A DNA stretch of 64,000 nucleotides from Streptomyces shenzhenensis (GTDB lineage: Bacteria > Actinomycetota > Actinomycetes > Streptomycetales > Streptomycetaceae), in NCBI RefSeq assembly GCF_021462265.1, contig NZ_JAJONF010000017.1, positions 124,001 to 188,000 on the forward strand. The letters are read 5' to 3'. Positions 8,707 through 17,306 of the stretch are shown here, one piece after another. The notes under the pieces were generated by a model that was given only the letters and a program-made list of their open reading frames with translations, made no database searches and was not told where the DNA came from. The position numbers were made by a program, and so were the translations under genes. The first letter of the stretch is position 1. Each line of letters opens with the position of its first letter.

Positions 8707-9115
8707 AGAGAGCGGCCGCGGTGGACGGGCCCGCGGACAGATGCTCGTGAACCGCCCGCCAGTCCCCGTCGCCGACGCGGTGGAAGACGATGGTCTCGCG
8801 CTCGTGCAGCACCTCCTCGCCGGCCGTGGTGGCGACGCGGGTGGTCACCGAGTGGCTGAACACCGCCGTGTCGCCGAGGAGTTGGAGGCGACGGTCGTTC
8901 GAGTCGCAGGACAGGACACGGAAGTCGTCCTCGTCGCTCCACTTCTGCCACAGGGCCCGGTACTCCTGGGTGGAGTCCAGCCGCCGGTCGGTGGTGTGGA
9001 AGACGAATGTCGCGTCGGCCGCGAAGGCGTCGAAGTAGTCGTCGGTGCGGCCCTCGGCGAAGGCGGCGATCAGGGCGTCCGCCGCGGCGAGGACGGTGTC
9101 GTGGTCGTTCGTCAT
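8702..9115 (-). CDS. SnoaL/DUF4440-like (NTF2 fold) protein
   Basis: A 137-aa protein with the cone-shaped NTF2-like pattern: an N-terminal helix (residues 7-25), a YFDAFAADATFVFHTTDRR strand-turn, and an alternating beta region with HSVTTRVATTAGEE and HERETIVFHRVGDGDWRAVHEHLS at the end. Family members are small enzymes (cyclases, isomerases, hydrolases) or ligand-binding proteins. The ATG overlaps the stop of the cyclase gene by 4 bp, so it is the last gene of the PucR-linked operon and probably acts on a product of that pathway. Substrate unknown. Confidence 0.8.
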   Translation of the reverse strand: MTNDHDTVLAAADALIAAFAEGRTDDYFDAFAADATFVFHTTDRRLDSTQEYRALWQKWSDEDDFRVLSCDSNDRRLQLLGDTAVFSHSVTTRVATTAGEEVLHERETIVFHRVGDGDWRAVHEHLSAGPSTAAALS

Positions 9116-9765
9116 GGGCGCGGCTCCGAGATCCGGGCCACGGCGCGGACGGGTGCGCCGTCCGCGCCGGGCAGGTGCAGGGGGAAGAGGCTGACGTGGA
9201 CGTCGTGGCCGCTGAGCTGGGCGTCGAGGAGCTCGGCGAGGTTGGTGAGGTTCTCGGCGATGACGGCGTCGGCGCCGCACAGGACGCGGTGGGCGGGAAG
9301 GGTCTCGCCGGGGGTCGGGTCGACACTGAGGGCGTCGATGCCGACGGTGTGCACGCCCCGCGCGACGAGGAGGGCGGCCGCCTCCTTCGTCAGATGGGGG
9401 TGGTCGTGGTAGGCGTCGGTGCCCCAGTGGGCCGACCAGCCGGTGGCGATCAGCACGATCCGGCCGGCCGGGACCCGGGCGAGCAGGTCCGCCCCGATGG
9501 CCGCCCGGGGCGCCAGGCCCCGGGCGTCGACGACGTGGGCGGGGCCGTCGAAGCGGTCCAGCGGCAGCTGGTCCAGCGTGGGCAGGCCGTCCTCGATGTG
9601 GGAGGGGGCGTCCACGTGCGTGCCGGACTGCGAACCCATGTGCACCTGAAGGACGTTGACACCGTCCTGGGCCGCGGTCAGCGCGGGCCGGATGTCCACC
9701 AGCGGATCGCCGGGGTAGACCGGCATCCCGGTGCGCAGCGGCACGGACAGGTCGATCAGGCGCAT
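9112..9765 (-). CDS. Cyclase family protein (kynurenine formamidase-like metal hydrolase)
   Basis: A 217-aa protein of the cyclase/KynB superfamily. The metal-binding signature SGTHVDAPSH lies at about residues 49-58, and a downstream HWGTDAYHDHPHL segment resembles the conserved active-site histidine region. Known members hydrolyse arylformamides, isatin or cyclic amides using Mn2+ or Zn2+. It lies 5 bp after the NCS1 permease stop and overlaps the SnoaL gene by 4 bp. With an agmatinase-family hydrolase and a nucleobase-type permease it suggests ring opening or deformylation of a nitrogen compound, which is inference. Confidence 0.85.
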   Translation of the reverse strand: MRLIDLSVPLRTGMPVYPGDPLVDIRPALTAAQDGVNVLQVHMGSQSGTHVDAPSHIEDGLPTLDQLPLDRFDGPAHVVDARGLAPRAAIGADLLARVPAGRIVLIATGWSAHWGTDAYHDHPHLTKEAAALLVARGVHTVGIDALSVDPTPGETLPAHRVLCGADAVIAENLTNLAELLDAQLSGHDVHVSLFPLHLPGADGAPVRAVARISEPRP

Positions 9766-9770
9766 CCCCC

Positions 9771-11339
9771 TCACACCTCCGCGGGCTCGGGGGTGGCCAC
9801 AGGGGCGCCGTCGGCGGCGGTGATCGGCGCCACCGGGGTGTCGACGGCACGCACCAGCCGCGGGCCCTCGGGGCCGAAGACGGCGCGGGGCTCGGGGAAG
9901 AACCACAGCAGCGCGAGGTAGACGACCGCGGCCAGGCCCAGTCCGACGGGCAGCGAGATGTCCACGCCGCCCGCGAGGTCACCGAGGGCGCCGACGAACT
10001 GGCCGGGGAGGTTGACGAACTGGACCGCGAGCAGGGCGGAGGCCAGCCAGGCGCCCATGCCGCGCCAGTTCCAGCCGTGCGTGAACCAGTAACGTCCGCC
10101 CCGCTGACGGCGGTTGAAGACCTGCAGCGAGTCGGGGTCGTACCAGCCGCGGCGGGTGAGGAAGCCCAGGGTCATGATGACCATCCACGGCGCGGTGCAC
10201 ACGATGATCAGCGTCGCGAAGGTGGAGATGGACTGGGTCAGGTTGGCGGCGAAGCGGCCGACGAAGATGAAGGAGATGGACAGGACGCCGATGAACACGG
10301 TGGCCTGCACCCGGCTGAACCGGGGGAAGACGCTGGCGAAGTCGAGGCCGGTGCCGTAGAGCGAGGTGGTGCCGGTGGACATGCCGCCGATCAGCGCGAG
10401 CAGACAGACGGGCAGGAAGTACCAGGAGGGCGAGACGGCCAGCAGGCCGCCGACGTAGTCCGGGGCGCTCGGGTCGAGGAAGTTCCCCGCCTTCGCGGCG
10501 ATGATCGAGGCCGTCGCCAGGCCGAAGAAGAACGGCAGGATCGTCGCGACCTGGGAGAGGAAGGCCGCGCCCATGACCCGGCGGCGCGGGGTGTCGGCGG
10601 GGATGTAGCGGGCCCAGTCGCCGAGGAAGGCTCCGAACGAGACGGGGTTGGACAGCACGATCAGCGCGGAGCCGATGAAGGCCGGCCAGAAGCCGGGGGT
10701 GCTCAGCGAGTGGAAGCTGCCCTGGTAGCCGGGGTCGAAATCGCCCCCGAAGGCGAGCAGGCCGAGGGCGAAGAGCAGGGAGGCGGCGGCGACCGCGATC
10801 TTGTTCACGAAGAGCATGAAGCGGAAGCCGTAGATGCACACCGTCAGCACCAGCGCGGCGAACAGCCCGTACGCGACGGCGTAGACGCCCTCGTTGGTCG
10901 GCAGGTGGAACATCCGGTGCGCGCCGCCGACCAGGGCGTCGCCGGAGGACCACACGGAGATGGAGAAGAAGGCGACCGCGGTCAGCAGGGAGAGGAAGGA
11001 GCCGACGACCCTGCCGTGCACGCCCAGGTGCGCGGAGGAGGACACCGAGTTGTTGGTGCCGTTCAGCGGCCCGAACACGGCCAGCGGGGCGAGGATCAGC
11101 GCGCCGACGGCCAGTCCGAGGCCGGTGGCCGCCAGGCCCTGCCAGAAGGAGAGCCCGAACAGGATCGGGAAGGCGCCGAGGACGCAGGTGGCGAAGGTGT
11201 TCGCGCCGCCGAAGGCGACCCGGAACAGGTCCAGCGGCCGGGCGGTGCGATCGGCGTCCGGGATGCGCTCCACCCCGTACGTCTCGATCTCGGTCAGCGC
11301 CGGAGCGTCGTGCTGCTCCGACGGGGGGCTGGTGGTCAT
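9771..11339 (-). CDS. NCS1 family cytosine/purine permease
   Basis: A 522-aa inner-membrane protein with 12 hydrophobic segments. The first helix carries the FGGANTFATCVLGAFPI motif and the third the GPLNGTNNSVSSSAHLGVHGR stretch typical of NCS1 (CodB/PucI/Mhp1) symporters for cytosine, allantoin, hydantoins or related compounds. N- and C-terminal tails are hydrophilic. It is the second gene of the operon; its ATG at 11339 overlaps the agmatinase stop by 4 bp, implying translational coupling and a shared substrate pathway. The exact solute is not determinable. Confidence 0.9.
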   Translation of the reverse strand: MTTSPPSEQHDAPALTEIETYGVERIPDADRTARPLDLFRVAFGGANTFATCVLGAFPILFGLSFWQGLAATGLGLAVGALILAPLAVFGPLNGTNNSVSSSAHLGVHGRVVGSFLSLLTAVAFFSISVWSSGDALVGGAHRMFHLPTNEGVYAVAYGLFAALVLTVCIYGFRFMLFVNKIAVAAASLLFALGLLAFGGDFDPGYQGSFHSLSTPGFWPAFIGSALIVLSNPVSFGAFLGDWARYIPADTPRRRVMGAAFLSQVATILPFFFGLATASIIAAKAGNFLDPSAPDYVGGLLAVSPSWYFLPVCLLALIGGMSTGTTSLYGTGLDFASVFPRFSRVQATVFIGVLSISFIFVGRFAANLTQSISTFATLIIVCTAPWMVIMTLGFLTRRGWYDPDSLQVFNRRQRGGRYWFTHGWNWRGMGAWLASALLAVQFVNLPGQFVGALGDLAGGVDISLPVGLGLAAVVYLALLWFFPEPRAVFGPEGPRLVRAVDTPVAPITAADGAPVATPEPAEV

Positions 11340-12304
11340 GTCTGCTCCTCGCGAGGGCCGGTGGAGTCCAGGGTGAACAGGCTGATCAGGTCGTAGGCGA
11401 CGTGGGACGCCGCGACGGAGGTGATGTCGGCGTGGTCGTAGGCGGGGGCGACCTCGACGACGTCGGCGCCGACCAGGTTGAGCCCGGCGAGGCCGCGCAG
11501 GATCTCCAGCAGCTCGCGCGAGGTCATGCCGCCGGCCTCGGGGGTGCCGGTGCCGGGGGCGTGCGCGGGGTCGAGGACGTCGATGTCGACGGACACGTAC
11601 AGCGGCCGGTCGCCGATGCGCTGCCGCAGTGCGTCCACCGTCTCGTCGACGCCGCGGCGCAGCACGTCGGAGGAGGTGACGATGCCGAACCCGAGGCGGC
11701 GGTCCTCCTCCAGGTCCCGCTTGCCGTACAGCGGCCCGCGGGTGCCGACGTGGCTGAGCGCCTCGGTGTCGACGATGCCCTCCTCGACGGCGCGGCGGAA
11801 CGGGGTGCCGTGGGTGTACTCGGCGCCGAAATAGGTGTCCCAGGTGTCGAGGTGCGCGTCGAAGTGGAGGACCGCGACCGGTCCGTGCCGCCTGGCGACC
11901 GCGCGCAGCAGCGGCAGCGCGATGGTGTGGTCGCCACCGATGGTGACCAGCTTCGTGCCGTCGGACTGGAGGCGGGATGCCTCGTGCTCGACGGTCTCGA
12001 TCGCCTCGTTGATGTCGAAGGGGTTCACCGGGATGTCACCGGCGTCGGCGACCTGCACCGTCGCGAAGGGCGACACGTCGAGCGCCGGGTGGTACGGGCG
12101 CAGCAGCCGGGAGGCCTCGCGCACCGCGGCCGGGGCGAACCGGGCGCCGGGCCGGTAGGAGACCCCGGTGTCGAAGGGGACGCCGACGACGGCGATGTCC
12201 GCGCGGGACACCTCGTCCAGCCGCGGCAGCCGGGCGAAGGTCGCCGGTCCCGCGTAGCGGGGGACGCGGGAGGAGTCCACAGGTCCACGGGGCTGGGTCG
12301 TCAT
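11336..12304 (-). CDS. speB: Agmatinase / ureohydrolase family protein
   Basis: A 322-aa ureohydrolase with all binuclear Mn2+ ligands: GGDHT (123-127), DAHLDT (D149, H151, D153) and SVDIDVLDPAHAPGTGTPE (D230, D232). The family cleaves guanidino groups (agmatine, guanidinobutyrate, proclavaminate or similar) to urea. The TPEAGG segment is typical of the agmatinase/guanidinobutyrase branch. It is the first gene of the operon behind the PucR promoter region and is coupled to an NCS1 permease, an unusual pairing for polyamine synthesis that points to catabolism of an imported guanidino or purine-derived compound. Symbol given by family only. Confidence 0.85.
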   Translation of the reverse strand: MTTQPRGPVDSSRVPRYAGPATFARLPRLDEVSRADIAVVGVPFDTGVSYRPGARFAPAAVREASRLLRPYHPALDVSPFATVQVADAGDIPVNPFDINEAIETVEHEASRLQSDGTKLVTIGGDHTIALPLLRAVARRHGPVAVLHFDAHLDTWDTYFGAEYTHGTPFRRAVEEGIVDTEALSHVGTRGPLYGKRDLEEDRRLGFGIVTSSDVLRRGVDETVDALRQRIGDRPLYVSVDIDVLDPAHAPGTGTPEAGGMTSRELLEILRGLAGLNLVGADVVEVAPAYDHADITSVAASHVAYDLISLFTLDSTGPREEQT

Positions 12305-12417
12305 CAGGCACCTTCCTGTCAGTCTGGGCGTGCACCGCCGGATGGGCGGACCCCGGGGCGGAGTGAGTGGTTCCGGTAACGGGGGATGACTCAGTGTGCG
12401 GACGGCCGAACGGCGGG

Positions 12418-12452
12418 GTCAATTGTTGACGACACGAAGAACTACAGTTGAC
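12418..12452. promoter_or_regulatory. Candidate PucR operator and leaderless promoter
   Basis: GTCAATTGTTGAC (12418-12430) is an inverted repeat with perfect 5-bp arms, and a further half-site GTTGAC occurs at 12447-12452. TACAGT (12443-12448) is a good -10 placed six bases before the GTG at 12455, so the pucR transcript is probably leaderless. The sites lie in the 150-bp spacer between the divergent pucR and agmatinase operons. Confidence 0.5.
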
Positions 12453-12454
12453 TT

Positions 12455-13942
12455 GTGTCCGACCACAAAGCCACGCCGCGTTCCGTCCTCACCGTCGGCG
12501 ACCTGCTGTCGTTCCCGGCGCTCCAGATACGCCTGCTCGCGGGCGGCGGCGGCCTGGGCCGCACGGTCTCCTGGGCGCATGTCAGCGAACTGGAGGACCC
12601 CACGCCCTGGCTCCAGGGTTCGGAGGTCCTCATGACCGTGGGCCTCGCCGTGCCGCGCGCCGCCGGGGCCCAGCGGCGCTATCTGGAGCGGCTCGACGAC
12701 GCGGGCGTCGCGGCGCTGGTCCTCAGCACCCAGTTGCGCACCCCGCCGCTGCGGCAGGCGTTCCTCGCCGCGGCCGAGGAACGCGGCTTCCCGGTGCTGG
12801 AGGTGCCGCTCACCGTTCCCTTCGTCACCATCGCGCAGGAGGTCGCCGCGGCGGTCAGCGAGAAGTCCGCCGAGCGGCTCGGCGCCCAGCTCCAGGTCTT
12901 CGGCGCGCTGCGCTGGATGGCCGAGGAGAACCTCGACATCCCCGCGCTCTTCGACCGCCTGGAGCAGCTCAGCGGCTACCGCCTCTTCCTGTGCACCCCC
13001 CAGGGGCGCCCGCTGCTGCCCGGGGTCGCGGCGCCCGAGGATCTCTCGGTGCTGCCGGCGGACCCGGACGCCCCGCCGACCGTGCCCGGCGGCTTCGTGC
13101 TCCCGGTCCTCGGCCCGGGTGGCGCGGCCGGTTACCTGGTCGCGCTGGAACAGGCCGGTGCCCGTCCGGCCGGGCTGGCCGTCGTCCAGCACCTGGCCAC
13201 CGTCGCCGCCCTGCGACTCGCGATGGTCCGTCAGGAACGCGAAGTGCTGCGGCGGGAGGGGGCGGAGACCCTCGCCGAGATGCTTCAGGACACCCTCGAC
13301 CCGGCCGGCGCCCAGCGCCGGCTGGCCCACCACGGCCTGGACACGCGGCGGCCCGTGGTCCTCGCGGTGCTCCGGCGCGCCCAGGACGAGCAGTTGGACG
13401 GCGCCCTGTCGGACCATCCGCACCTGACCCTGCGACGCGGTGAGGACCGGCTGGTCCTGGCCGAACCCGGCTTCACCGAGGCCCTGGCCGGGCTGCCCGG
13501 CGCGGTGTGCGGGGTGAGCCGCCCCTTCACCGTCGGCGAGCCCCTGCGGGTCGCCCGGCAGGAGGCGGAATGGGCGGCCGGACGCGCCGAGGAGGCGGGC
13601 AAGCCGCTCCTCCACTACGGCGAGGACGCCACCGGGCGCTGGCTGCCCGAGGACCGCCGGCTGCTGGCGGCACTCGTCGAGCAGGTCCTCGGCGAGGCCC
13701 TGCGCTACGACGAGGCGCACGGGTCACAGCTGCTGGTCTCCGTGCGCACCTGGATGGAGCGCGACCGCCGCACCGAGGACGCCGCCGCGGCCCTCCACGT
13801 CCACCCGAACACCCTCGCCTACCGGCTGCGCCGGTTCGGCGAGGTGACCGGCCGGGACCTGTCGACGACCGCCGCCTTCACCGAGGTCTGGTTCGCCGTG
13901 CGCGCGGCGACCGAACTCGGCGTGGCGGTCGCGGGGCCGTAG
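12455..13942 (+). CDS. PucR family transcriptional regulator
   Basis: A 495-aa regulator. The N-terminal PucR domain (about residues 10-130) begins with the typical VLTVGDLLSFPALQIRLLAGGGGL; a middle GGDEF-like/CdaR region follows; the C-terminal helix-turn-helix lies in TEDAAAALHVHPNTLAYRLRRFGEVTGRDL (about 440-470). PucR-family proteins usually activate adjacent nitrogen-catabolism operons in response to an intermediate. It is divergent from the agmatinase-permease-cyclase-SnoaL operon with 150 bp between, which it most likely controls. GTG start chosen from the divergent spacing and family length. Confidence 0.9.
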   Translation: MSDHKATPRSVLTVGDLLSFPALQIRLLAGGGGLGRTVSWAHVSELEDPTPWLQGSEVLMTVGLAVPRAAGAQRRYLERLDDAGVAALVLSTQLRTPPLRQAFLAAAEERGFPVLEVPLTVPFVTIAQEVAAAVSEKSAERLGAQLQVFGALRWMAEENLDIPALFDRLEQLSGYRLFLCTPQGRPLLPGVAAPEDLSVLPADPDAPPTVPGGFVLPVLGPGGAAGYLVALEQAGARPAGLAVVQHLATVAALRLAMVRQEREVLRREGAETLAEMLQDTLDPAGAQRRLAHHGLDTRRPVVLAVLRRAQDEQLDGALSDHPHLTLRRGEDRLVLAEPGFTEALAGLPGAVCGVSRPFTVGEPLRVARQEAEWAAGRAEEAGKPLLHYGEDATGRWLPEDRRLLAALVEQVLGEALRYDEAHGSQLLVSVRTWMERDRRTEDAAAALHVHPNTLAYRLRRFGEVTGRDLSTTAAFTEVWFAVRAATELGVAVAGP

Positions 13943-13993
13943 CCCGGGGCTCCCGGCAGAACCCCCTCCCCGGCGCCGGAAGGGACCCCGTGG

Positions 13994-15319
13994 TCACCGG
14001 GACGTGCGGAACAGCCCCGCGGGCACCGCTGCCGCCAGTGCCCCGTACCCGGTCGGGTTGAGGTGCAGCCAGTCCCCCACCTGGAGGTCGGCCCGCAGGC
14101 GGCTCGGATCGGCCGGGTCCCGTACCACCCGGTCGAAGTCGATCACCGCGTCGAAGTGCCCGGGCCCCCGGATCCACGCGTTGACGCGCCGGCGGGCCGC
14201 CTCGCGCACTCCCGCCCCGTCGTCGTAGGCGTTGCCGCCGAACGGCAGCAGGGTGGCGCCGTAGACCCGGATGCCCTGGGCGTGGGCGCGGACGACGATC
14301 TGCCGGTAGGCGGCGACGAGGTCGTCGGCGACGGCCTGCTGGGCCCGCGGGGTGGCGGCGGCGGTGCCGATGTCGTTGACGCCCTCGAAGACGATCAGCC
14401 AGGAGACCCCGCTGCGGGAGAGGACGTCCCGGTCGAGCCGGGCCAGCACATTGGGGCCGAGACCGTCGGCGAGGACCCGGTTGCCGCCGGCCGCCTGGTT
14501 GAGCACGGCGATGCCCGGGGTGCCGGCCCCGGACCGCAGACGGTCGAAGAACTGGTCCGGCCAGCGGTCGTTGCCGTTGGTCGTGGACCCGCGGCCGTCG
14601 GTGAGGGAGTCGCCGAGAACGGCCACGGCCCGGGTGGCGGCGGGAGCCAGGACCTCGACGTCGCTCAGCAGGTACCAGTGGTCGACCGCGGTCGCGCCCG
14701 TCAGATCCGGGTCCCGCGTGTGGTCGCCGCCGACGAGGTACGACGTGGTGCGCGAACCCGGGTGCGAGGTGAGCGCCAGATCGGGCTGGCCCTGCGCGGT
14801 GTACGCCGTGACCGTGAGTTCGGCCCCCGGGGCCAGTTCGAGGTCGACGGGATCGGAGACGACCTGGGCCCCGACGGGTACGACGGTCGCGGCACGCCCG
14901 GAGAAGGTCACCCGGTGCAGGCTGTCCGGAACGATCGCGGAGACTCCCGCCCGGCCGCCCGCCGGCAGCGCCACGGTCACCGAGGTCAGCGGCAGCGCGG
15001 TGTCGCCGTAGGCGTTGGAGAAGCGCAACCGGAGCCGGGGGGCGCCGACCGTCACGCGGACGGTCTGGCGCAGGGTGGTGTCGGCCAGCACGGACCGCTC
15101 CCCCGTGAAGGGCGCGGGCGGCAGGTTGCCGGCCTCGGTGAGCTGCGGCATCCCGGTCCAGGTGGTCACCCAGTGGCTGCCCTGGCGGGCGGCCGGGGCG
15201 ACCGGGCGCGGACCGCGTACCAGCGCGGTGACGGCCGTGGCGGTCACCACCAGGGCGAGGGCGAGGACACCGGTGCTGAGCAGGGTGGCGAGCGGCGTTC
15301 TGCCGGGCTGCGGCTTCAC
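13994..15319 (-). CDS. Secreted or membrane-anchored SGNH/GDSL hydrolase
   Basis: A 441-aa protein with an N-terminal signal or anchor helix (residues 9-33), a beta-rich N-terminal domain, and a C-terminal SGNH esterase domain: VLGDSLTDG with catalytic S238, block II Gly in AGGN, block III N325 in GVND, and D416/H419 in GDWLH. The layout matches actinobacterial two-domain GDSL hydrolases that deacetylate or de-esterify carbohydrates outside the cell. Its GTG overlaps, as GTGA, the stop of the upstream esterase remnant, so the two were once an operon opposite the pectate lyase, supporting a plant-cell-wall role. The start at 15319 depends on that overlap. Confidence 0.85.
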   Translation of the reverse strand: MKPQPGRTPLATLLSTGVLALALVVTATAVTALVRGPRPVAPAARQGSHWVTTWTGMPQLTEAGNLPPAPFTGERSVLADTTLRQTVRVTVGAPRLRLRFSNAYGDTALPLTSVTVALPAGGRAGVSAIVPDSLHRVTFSGRAATVVPVGAQVVSDPVDLELAPGAELTVTAYTAQGQPDLALTSHPGSRTTSYLVGGDHTRDPDLTGATAVDHWYLLSDVEVLAPAATRAVAVLGDSLTDGRGSTTNGNDRWPDQFFDRLRSGAGTPGIAVLNQAAGGNRVLADGLGPNVLARLDRDVLSRSGVSWLIVFEGVNDIGTAAATPRAQQAVADDLVAAYRQIVVRAHAQGIRVYGATLLPFGGNAYDDGAGVREAARRRVNAWIRGPGHFDAVIDFDRVVRDPADPSRLRADLQVGDWLHLNPTGYGALAAAVPAGLFRTSR

Positions 15320-15606
15320 GGGGACCTTCCGGGCGAGGGGACGGCGGCGGTGCCGTCGTCAGCTGACCGTGCGGGGGTACCGTCGAGCGAGAACGCGGTG
15401 GCGGGCGCGCTGTCGCCGGTGCGGGCTGTCTGGTGGCCGATGCTCACGTTCGCCGAAGCCGGTGACCTCGGTGAGCGTCGCCGCGGGGACGGCGACGGGG
15501 CGGGCCGAGGCGGCGGGCACCGCGAGCAGCGGCAGCCCCACCAGAACGCGGAGAACCGAGAGCGGCCCGGTGCGCGGTGCGTCGAGGGTGGGGACGGGTG
15601 TGGCAC
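15316..15606 (-). pseudogene. Remnant of secreted esterase with C-terminal CBM2
   Basis: A plausible GTG (15606) with a GGGAC ribosome site opens a frame that ends as ANVSIGHQTARTGDSAPATAFSLDG-like sequence, which resembles the last strand region of a CBM2 cellulose/chitin-binding module. In the +1 frame over the first half is a clean signal peptide (LSVLRVLVGLPLLAVPAASA) followed by ATLTEVTGFG, the usual mature start of PHB-depolymerase/feruloyl-esterase-like proteins. So the original start, an early frameshift and a large internal deletion are all visible, leaving head and tail only. Family assignments rest on short matches. Confidence 0.5.
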
Positions 15607-15753
15607 GTCGTCGTTGTCCCTTTCTGATCGCGGCTCGGTGCGGCGTCGTGCGGGGAACTCCCGGCATGGTGGCATGAACACGGCCGCGCACGGAAGCGCT
15701 CCCACGTCACTTCGCGGGACGCGGGACGACCGGAACGGATGCTGCGCGAGGCG

Positions 15754-15802
15754 TTGACCAGAAAGCGCTTTCACTCTACCTTCCGTTCAGAAACCTGAAC
15801 GG
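15754..15802 (+). promoter_or_regulatory. Pectate lyase promoter with LacI-type operator
   Basis: TTGACC (15754-15759) and TACCTT (15777-15782) are spaced by 17 bp. The spacer contains GAAAGCGCTTTC (15761-15772), a perfect 12-bp palindrome of the LacI/CcpA-family operator type with central CG. Immediately downstream is a second perfect inverted repeat, CCGTTCAG-AAAC-CTGAACGG (15783-15802), at the predicted transcript start. The leader to the ATG at 15934 is about 140 bases. Confidence 0.65.
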
Positions 15803-15933
15803 CGGGTCTCGATGGGCCGTCGTTCACACAGGTGCACGAATGCAGCGGTCCACAGGATGAACATTCATCAGCCACATGAACGACCCTGTGGAACAGCAGG
15901 CAGGCCCCCCACTCGAAAGAAGGCATACGGGAC

Positions 15934-16728
15934 ATGACTTCACGAGCACCGAACAGTGCGCGCGCACTGCTGGGCGCACTGGCCGCCCTGGGACTCTCGC
16001 TTGGCATGATCATGACTGGCGGCACCTCGGCGGAAGCGGCCACCTGGCCGACCGCGAGCGGCAGCCAGGCCGTCACCGCGACGATCAAGCTGTCGGGGAC
16101 GAAGGACTACGGGATGCTGCGCCTGTACGGCAGCGGCGACCTGGGCACCGGCGGGCAGAGCGAGAGCCAGGACCCGATCCTCGATCTGGCGGCCGGCACC
16201 GTCCTGAAGAACGTCATCATCGGCGCGCCCGCCGCGGACGGCATCCACTGCGAGGGCAGCTGCACGCTGCAGAACGTGTGGTGGGAGGACGTCGGTGAGG
16301 ACGCGGCGACCTTCCGCGGCTCCTCGTCGTCCAACGTGTACACCGTCTCGGGCGGCGGCGCGAAGGAAGCCAGCGACAAGGTGTTCCAGTTCAACGGCGC
16401 CGGGACGCTGAACGTGTCCAACTTCGCGGTGCAGAACTTCGGCAAACTGGTCCGCTCGTGCGGCAACTGCTCCACGCAGTACAAGCGCACGATCAACCTG
16501 AACACCATCGAGGCGACGTACAAGGGCAGTGCGCTGGTCGGGATCAACACCAACTACGGGGACAGCGCGACGCTGAAGAACATCACGATCGTCGGGGACA
16601 GCAGCAAGAAGATCGTGCCCTGCCAGAAGTACATCGGCAACAACACGGGCGCCGAACCGCCGAAGAACGGGAGCGGGCCGGACGGGACGTACTGCAAGTA
16701 CTCCAGCTCCGACATCACCTACAAGTGA
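15934..16728 (+). CDS. Secreted pectate lyase, PL3 family
   Basis: A 264-aa secreted protein. Residues 1-35 form a signal peptide (twin-basic start, hydrophobic core LLGALAALGLSLGMIM, cleavage after AEA). The rest is a compact right-handed beta-helix typical of PL3: DPILDLAAGTVLKNVIIG, DGIHCEGSCTLQNVWWEDVGEDAATF with the conserved acidic calcium-binding residues, and FAVQNFGKLVRSCGNC. PL3 enzymes cleave polygalacturonate by Ca2+-dependent beta-elimination. The full family length is present. The gene has its own promoter with a LacI-type operator, implying induction by pectin breakdown products. Confidence 0.92.
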   Translation: MTSRAPNSARALLGALAALGLSLGMIMTGGTSAEAATWPTASGSQAVTATIKLSGTKDYGMLRLYGSGDLGTGGQSESQDPILDLAAGTVLKNVIIGAPAADGIHCEGSCTLQNVWWEDVGEDAATFRGSSSSNVYTVSGGGAKEASDKVFQFNGAGTLNVSNFAVQNFGKLVRSCGNCSTQYKRTINLNTIEATYKGSALVGINTNYGDSATLKNITIVGDSSKKIVPCQKYIGNNTGAEPPKNGSGPDGTYCKYSSSDITYK

Positions 16729-16759
16729 GCCCGGGCGGTGGGGCGGGCGGATTCCCGAC

Positions 16760-17172
16760 TCGACGAGGCCGGGCCGCCGGAGCATGCCGGGTTCGTAGCC
16801 GCTGCCGCCCCACCGTTCTACGAGTCCGCCGTCGCGGTCGAAGCGGCTGATCCGCGGGCCCCGGCGGCCGGCCTCCTCACCGGTGACCGGCCGCCCGGAC
16901 AGCGGTCCCGGGTGCGTCCCGGAGACGACAGGGGCGACGGCCGACCCGTCGCCGGTGGCGACCGGACGCACCACCTGGATGCCAGGTCGCACAGGGCCGT
17001 TCGCGGCTCGCCGAGCATGGCCTCGTACCCGTCGGGCCCCGGCGCCCGGCCGGAGGGCGGGGCCATGGCCGGTCGAGCCGGCCGCGACCATCCGGCCGAG
17101 GGCGTCGAGGTCGCCTGCGCCGACGGCCTCACCGAAAGCGGTCCGCGCGGCGATGCTCGTCCGCTGGACCAT
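16760..17172 (-). pseudogene. Frameshifted SnoaL-like/ester cyclase remnant
   Basis: From an ATG at 17172 one reverse frame reads like the start of a SnoaL-like ester cyclase (FGEAVGAGDLDALGRMVAAG). The family-like continuation GPDGYEAMLGEPRTALCDL is in the neighbouring frame, and sequence then returns to the first frame with IQVVRPVATGDGSAVAPVVSG, SGRPVTGEE and ISRFDRDGGLVERWG. Two compensating shifts about 60-70 bases apart are thus needed, and no proper stop follows near the end. The 578-bp spacer 16729-17306 holds nothing else I recognise. Either a pseudogene or sequence error. Confidence 0.5.
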
Positions 17173-17306
17173 GGGCAGTCCCGGCGCATCTGGGCCACTG
17201 TCCTGTCCGTCGGCCGCGAAGCCCATGCGCACGGCCTTCGACCGTGCCCAGCCGGCGGCCCCCGGCACATCTGCGCCGGGGGCCGCCGGCAAGAGCCGGA
17301 GAACCG

